Virus record (IMG/VR): IMGVR_UViG_3300025065_000015
Coordinates: 1-41,576 of that record
Length of the DNA stretch: 41,576 nucleotides
From: a virus
Strand: one strand, 5' to 3'
Shown here one piece after another: positions 39,100-41,576 of this stretch; positions within the stretch are counted from its first letter, which is position 1; every line of letters starts with the position of its first letter. Made by a program: the position numbers and the translations under genes. Under the pieces are notes generated by a model. It was not told the origin of the DNA, did no database searches, and was given only the letters and a program-made list of their open reading frames with translations.

Positions 39100-40009
39100 C
39101 CGCCGGGGAATGTTCCCTCATTTCCTCAAGTCGTTTCTGATCCATAGCCGGTTGAATGTAATGCTCATATGTTACCTTGAAATCAGTGTGACCTAAAGAC
39201 CGTTGGACATATTCGGGGCTCATGCCATTTAGTGTCCATTCACACCCGGCGCTTTTCCTTAGATTGTGTTCCTTTCTTCGCCTGACGCCAGAGCGTTTAC
39301 AAGCAACTTGCACAGCATACCAGACAACCCTGGGCTTTAACTGTTTCCCTCTCCGGTTGACAAAAAAGTATTCACTTTTAGGCCGAATTGCCAACCATTG
39401 TGTTAATGCTTCCGGTGTGCGCTTTTCCCCAAACCTCAATAGGTTGTATTTCCCTCCCTTTTCTATCACCAGAACGTCACCGGTTTCCATATCGACATCA
39501 CCCAATTTGAGTTTGCACAACGCCCCGGACCGGACGCCGATATCATAGACCATCAAGATAATCGCTTTGTAAAGAGTTTCCATTTCATGACCCGTTAACC
39601 CGTCTATCATACGAGAGACTTCGAGTTTTGTGAATGGGTCAGGTGGTTTCAGCGAGGCTTTGGGTTTGGGAACATCTAACATTATGTCTTCAGTTAAGTA
39701 CCCATCTTTAACCGCTATCTTATAAATACGCCTGATGATCCGGTCATAGGTGGCGATTGTAACATCCGTAACCTTTCGGGTTTTCTTTAAATACTGGTAG
39801 AAATTGTGTATAGCCGCAGTGTCAATTGGTTTATCAGTGTATCCGTTCTTTTCCAGCCAAGCCAATAACACTTCAGCTACACTATAATTCTGCCTTATGT
39901 ACTCTTCACTCTTACCTTCTGTGACCAACTTTTCAATAATCACGCCTGTGATAGTGCGCCTCCACTTCCACCGCTTCAGTTTCTTCTCAAGCATTAAACT
40001 TACGTCCAT
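39089..40009 (-). CDS. int: Tyrosine recombinase (integrase), 306 aa
   Basis: Site-specific recombinase for insertion into and excision from the host chromosome. The catalytic residues are all present: Arg160 (Gly-Val-Arg-Ser-Gly), a beta-hairpin Lys (Glu-Lys-Gly-Gly-Lys, 183-187), His248-x-x-Arg251, His274 (Leu-Gly-His-Thr-Asp) and the nucleophile Tyr281 or Tyr284. The SAM-like core-binding domain spans about 36-110. Length is usual for phage integrases without a large arm-binding domain. The probable attP lies about 260 bases upstream of its start, inside the repressor gene. Transcription is leftward, likely following the repressor. Confidence 0.93.
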   Translation of the reverse strand: MDVSLMLEKKLKRWKWRRTITGVIIEKLVTEGKSEEYIRQNYSVAEVLLAWLEKNGYTDKPIDTAAIHNFYQYLKKTRKVTDVTIATYDRIIRRIYKIAVKDGYLTEDIMLDVPKPKASLKPPDPFTKLEVSRMIDGLTGHEMETLYKAIILMVYDIGVRSGALCKLKLGDVDMETGDVLVIEKGGKYNLLRFGEKRTPEALTQWLAIRPKSEYFFVNRRGKQLKPRVVWYAVQVACKRSGVRRRKEHNLRKSAGCEWTLNGMSPEYVQRSLGHTDFKVTYEHYIQPAMDQKRLEEMREHSPADRL

Positions 40010-40071
40010 AGTGTGCCAATATTACCACTCCGCAATATATATTTCAAGCCTGTAAACAAAACTCTACCCTC

Positions 40072-40243
40072 GATGTAAACAGATGGGCACATCGTATAAC
40101 ATAGATACGAGGTTGTCAATTTTGTTACCGATTGTTTATGTGGATTTAGATAGGAGATTCCGGGGTTCTGTGTCAGGTGATTTTGAGAATTCTGACGGAA
40201 GGTTGTTGGCACAATCTTGACACCACACACACGCATCACAGTT
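40072..40243. repeat. Split copy of the 69-bp segment from 10.6 kb
   Basis: Bases 40072-40111 equal 10610-10649, and 40216-40243 equal 10651-10678. The 104 bases between them are unique. The second part encodes Asn-Cys-Asp-Ala-Cys-Val-Trp-Cys in the repressor's C-terminal tail, in the same reading frame as in the 109-residue gene. Confidence 0.95.
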
Positions 40244-40585
40244 GGGATTTTCTATAGACTCTAATCCAGAGTCACCTGTGTTACCGCTACACCAATCCCC
40301 AGCACGTCTAAAATGTAAGTGTCGAAATGTTGGATTCTGGGTCAACTCGTTTGTCTGCCCCATTATATAGGATACACGTTGCCCTGTCACGTAGGCTATC
40401 TTAAAAGCCCTCTCGATATCTAGGTCGGCCTCGCCACTTTCAATCCTCTGGATGATTGTTTGGCTTACCCCTATCTCCTTCCCTAAAATCACCTGACTTA
40501 GCCCCGCCTTAATACGGCAATCTTTCACCCTGCCAGGGATTTCCGCCACAACCCGATCTATTTCCGGTACTGGATTCATAACCAT
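40136..40585 (-). CDS. XRE-type (CI-like) repressor with attP-spanning C-terminus, 149 aa
   Basis: ATG 40585 follows GGAGGTGAAAC; the longer frame upstream lacks such a site. Residues about 18-75 are a classic helix-turn-helix of the XRE family (Ala-Gly-Leu-Ser-Gln-Val-Ile-Leu-Gly-Lys-Glu-Ile-Gly-Val-Ser-Gln). Residues about 95-107 are encoded by a 5' tRNA-Gln fragment (40265-40301), and 116-123 by a copy of the cysteine cluster from the 109-residue gene. There is no LexA-like peptidase domain. It would silence the early promoter on its right. Because the attachment site lies in the gene, the prophage form should have a different C-terminus. Confidence 0.8.
   Translation of the reverse strand: MVMNPVPEIDRVVAEIPGRVKDCRIKAGLSQVILGKEIGVSQTIIQRIESGEADLDIERAFKIAYVTGQRVSYIMGQTNELTQNPTFRHLHFRRAGDWCSGNTGDSGLESIENPNCDACVWCQDCANNLPSEFSKSPDTEPRNLLSKST
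40257..40301 (-). other. attP: Probable attP: 5' half of tRNA-Gln(CUG) plus core palindrome
   Basis: Minus strand 40301-40265 reads as tRNA-Gln positions 1-38: TGGGGAT acceptor strand, TG, a D-arm with GTG/CAC stem and AGCGGTAA loop, then anticodon arm strand GGTGA and loop CTCTGGA with anticodon CTG. The expected TCACC 3' strand is absent and the sequence diverges. Over the same loop, plus-strand 40257-40273 GACTCTAATCCAGAGTC is an inverted repeat with a 5-7 base centre, like a tyrosine-recombinase core site. Together with the adjacent integrase this marks the attachment site. Confidence 0.7.
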
Positions 40586-40650
40586 CTGTTTCACCTCCTT
40601 CCCCTTTGATATTTTGTTAACCTTTTCAGCTAACACTTCGGGATAATTAC

Positions 40651-40679
40651 ACCTTACCATAAATTGTTGCAATTGTCAA
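40651..40679 (-). promoter_or_regulatory. Repressor promoter
   Basis: Minus strand TTGACA (40679-40674), 17-base spacer, TAAGGT. The -35 is perfect and the -10 weak, as often seen for regulated repressor promoters. Confidence 0.6.
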
Positions 40680-40682
40680 CAA
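40664..40682. promoter_or_regulatory. Operator-like palindrome TTGTTGCAATTGTCAACAA
   Basis: Six-base arms TTGTTG/CAACAA around CAATTGT. It covers the -35 box of the repressor promoter, so binding would give autoregulation. Confidence 0.6.
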
Positions 40683-40716
40683 ATTACAACATAAACAAAT
40701 ATTAACTTTTGCGGGG

Positions 40717-40745
40717 TTGACGGTTATTACATATTGTGGTATTGT
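40717..40745 (+). promoter_or_regulatory. Early rightward promoter
   Basis: TTGACG, 17-base spacer, TATTGT, 26 bases before the first early ATG. The AT-rich interval 40683-40770 holds no gene and separates it from the leftward repressor promoter. Confidence 0.7.
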
Positions 40746-40752
40746 ATTACAA
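40742..40752. promoter_or_regulatory. Operator-like palindrome TTGTATTACAA
   Basis: Perfect 11-base palindrome on the -10 box of the early promoter. It shares TTGT/ACAA ends with the site at 40664-40682, suggesting the same repressor binds both. Confidence 0.55.
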
Positions 40753-40771
40753 ATTAAGGGGTGATTAAAAC

Positions 40772-40948
40772 ATGAAGCAAGCTGAAATTATTAAATCCAT
40801 CGGTTTTCCCCAAGACCTCCACAAAATTATTGAACTCGATGCACAAAACGAAACTCGTAGTTTCCCTCAACAGGTCAGACATATTTTAGCACAGCATTAT
40901 AAGGAAGTGGCTAAAGATGTACAAGTACAAGAAAGTAAAGCTATCTGA
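40772..40948 (+). CDS. Arc-like ribbon-helix-helix regulator, 58 aa
   Basis: ATG after AAGGGGTGATTAAAAC, first gene of the early operon. 'Ile-Gly-Phe-Pro-Gln-Asp-Leu-His-Lys-Ile-Ile-Glu-Leu-Asp-Ala-Gln-Asn-Glu-Thr-Arg' then 'Phe-Pro-Gln-Gln-Val-Arg-His-Ile-Leu' is the strand-helix-helix order of Arc/MetJ proteins. Placed opposite the repressor, it is a candidate Cro-like or antirepressor-control protein. Confidence 0.7.
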   Translation: MKQAEIIKSIGFPQDLHKIIELDAQNETRSFPQQVRHILAQHYKEVAKDVQVQESKAI

Positions 40949-40979
40949 CGGAACCACGCGGGATGAGCATCGACAGTGA
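40917..40979 (+). pseudogene. HNH/AP2-type endonuclease N-terminal remnant, 20 codons
   Basis: The frame reads Met-Tyr-Lys-Tyr-Lys-Lys-Val-Lys-Leu-Ser-Asp-Gly-Thr-Thr-Arg-Asp-Glu-His-Arg-Gln and stops. 'Lys-Leu-x-Asp-Gly-x-x-x-Asp-Glu-His-Arg' is the opening of many small phage HNH endonucleases, where a 'Val-Met-Glu' helix should follow. Here the gene ends, so it looks like a decayed homing-type nuclease. A chance or regulatory leader is the alternative. Confidence 0.5.
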
Positions 40980-41018
40980 TGTTGACTGCGCTGTTTTGGG
41001 TGAAAGGAGAATGGATAA

Positions 41019-41576
41019 TTGATAACCACATCTTTTGAACTAGCAAGGCAAGCGGGTGCGTGTCAGGAAAGTTACAGAAAATACGCTAAACATATTGGTG
41101 GGATAAAGAAATTTGGTGAAAGCACCCCGATCGATGTAGTTGATGTACTTGACGTACTTGGGTTGAGAGATACCTTATGGGTACTTAGTTGTGCAGTCCC
41201 ACAAGCACAAAGAGAGGGTGTAAACAAATTACTTAGGTTATTCTCTTGTGAGTGTGCGGAGCATACGCTAAAGAATTACGAGAACTGGGAACCTGATGAC
41301 ACAAGGGTGCGAGACAGTATCAATGTGGCGCGACGATACATTGATGGTGACGCAACATTGAAAGAATTGAGGTCGGCAGAGTCGGCAGCAAGGTCGGCAG
41401 CAAGGTGGGCAGAGTCGGCATGGTCGGCAGCAGAGTCGGCAGCAAGGTGGGCAGCAGAGTCGGCAGCAGAGTCGGCAGTAAGGTGGGCAGGGTCGGCAGC
41501 ATGGTCGGCGGAGTCGGCAGCAGAGTCGGCAGCAAGGTGGGCAGAGTCGGCATGGTTGGCAGCAGAGTCGGCAGAG
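41019..41576 (+). CDS. Immunity-protein-like protein with Ala-rich repeats (partial)
   Basis: TTG 41019 follows AAAGGAGAATGGATAA. Residues 45-118 ('Leu-Arg-Asp-Thr-Leu-Trp-Val-Leu', 'Leu-Leu-Arg-Leu-Phe-Ser-Cys-Glu-Cys-Ala-Glu', 'Pro-Asp-Asp-Thr-Arg-Val-Arg-Asp-Ser-Ile') fit the helical domain of putative Imm-5-like immunity proteins, which commonly continue into Ala/Trp/Arg repeats. From 119 to the window edge it is repeats of Ser-Ala-Ala-(Arg/Glu/Trp). The end is probably the frame at 2-172. Function may be toxin immunity or phage exclusion; unproven. Confidence 0.65.
   Translation, partial: MITTSFELARQAGACQESYRKYAKHIGGIKKFGESTPIDVVDVLDVLGLRDTLWVLSCAVPQAQREGVNKLLRLFSCECAEHTLKNYENWEPDDTRVRDSINVARRYIDGDATLKELRSAESAARSAARWAESAWSAAESAARWAAESAAESAVRWAGSAAWSAESAAESAARWAESAWLAAESAE
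41370..41576 (+). repeat. Degenerate codon repeat (right part)
   Basis: More than twenty units of tcg-gca-gca with agg, tgg or gag as the variable codon. The same repeat begins the window, showing that both ends come from one gene. Confidence 0.92.

Noticed and set aside
40000-40239. 79-codon minus-strand frame between integrase and repressor
   Set aside because: It spans both integrase start and repressor end and is made partly of the duplicated segment; no ribosome site seen.
40257-40301. Complete tRNA gene
   Set aside because: The 3' half (anticodon 3' strand, T-arm, acceptor 3' strand) is absent, so only a half-tRNA is present.
41320-41553. Long minus-strand frame of Leu-Pro-Thr repeats
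   Set aside because: It is the reverse reading of the Ala/Arg/Trp repeat gene; no ribosome site or context.

Overview
The window reads as a nearly complete genome of a temperate, podovirus-like tailed phage of about 41.6 kb. Its host is a bacterium: Shine-Dalgarno sites are AGGAGG-like, two promoters have near-consensus sigma-70 boxes, and two proteins carry lipoprotein signal peptides. The host cannot be named from sequence alone. The best clue is the 5' half of a tRNA-Gln(CUG) gene at 40265-40301. Both window ends lie inside one degenerate codon repeat belonging to one gene (41019 to the end, and 2-172), so the molecule is most likely circular or terminally redundant and was broken by the assembler inside that repeat.

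Layout. (1) Lysogeny module, 39.0-40.6 kb, minus strand: tyrosine integrase and XRE-type repressor, with a probable attP inside the 3' part of the repressor gene. (2) Early rightward operon, from a promoter at 40717-40745 through the window junction to about 9.9 kb: a ribbon-helix-helix regulator, an HNH remnant, an immunity-protein-like repeat protein, a winged-helix protein, a YqaJ exonuclease with an annealing-protein candidate, an HNH protein, a replication initiator with an in-gene repeat, two proteins that together resemble a split DnaB-type helicase, many tiny translationally coupled genes, a PP-loop/PAPS-reductase protein, a resolvase-like nuclease, a DNA methyltransferase and an HTH protein that may control late genes. 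(3) A minus-strand cassette of four small acidic or cysteine-rich genes, 10.1-11.4 kb, with its own strong promoter. (4) Late rightward region, 11.5-38.9 kb: terminase small and large subunits, fibre-like proteins, portal, a 3051-residue polyvalent protein with a C-terminal zincin motif, scaffold, capsid and a Bbp16-like protein (both recalling Bordetella phage BPP-1), three exported proteins, tail adaptor and fibre proteins, a cysteine-peptidase-like protein, a holin-like pair and a phosphoesterase. I found no tape measure, sheath or tail-tube gene.

How it fits together. The repressor probably holds the early promoter through TTGT-N-ACAA-like palindromes. Recombination (exonuclease and annealing protein), replication (initiator and helicase) and modification (methyltransferase) come first. 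The late region is divided by terminators of a shared GGGAG/CTCCC sequence family. The most interesting observation is that the attP-like site lies within the repressor reading frame. Integration would therefore exchange the repressor's C-terminus while rebuilding a host tRNA, an architecture like the integration-dependent immunity known from some mycobacteriophages. A second theme is micro-mosaicism: short exact copies (17-40 nt) of segments recur in unrelated genes, once with two blocks in swapped order.
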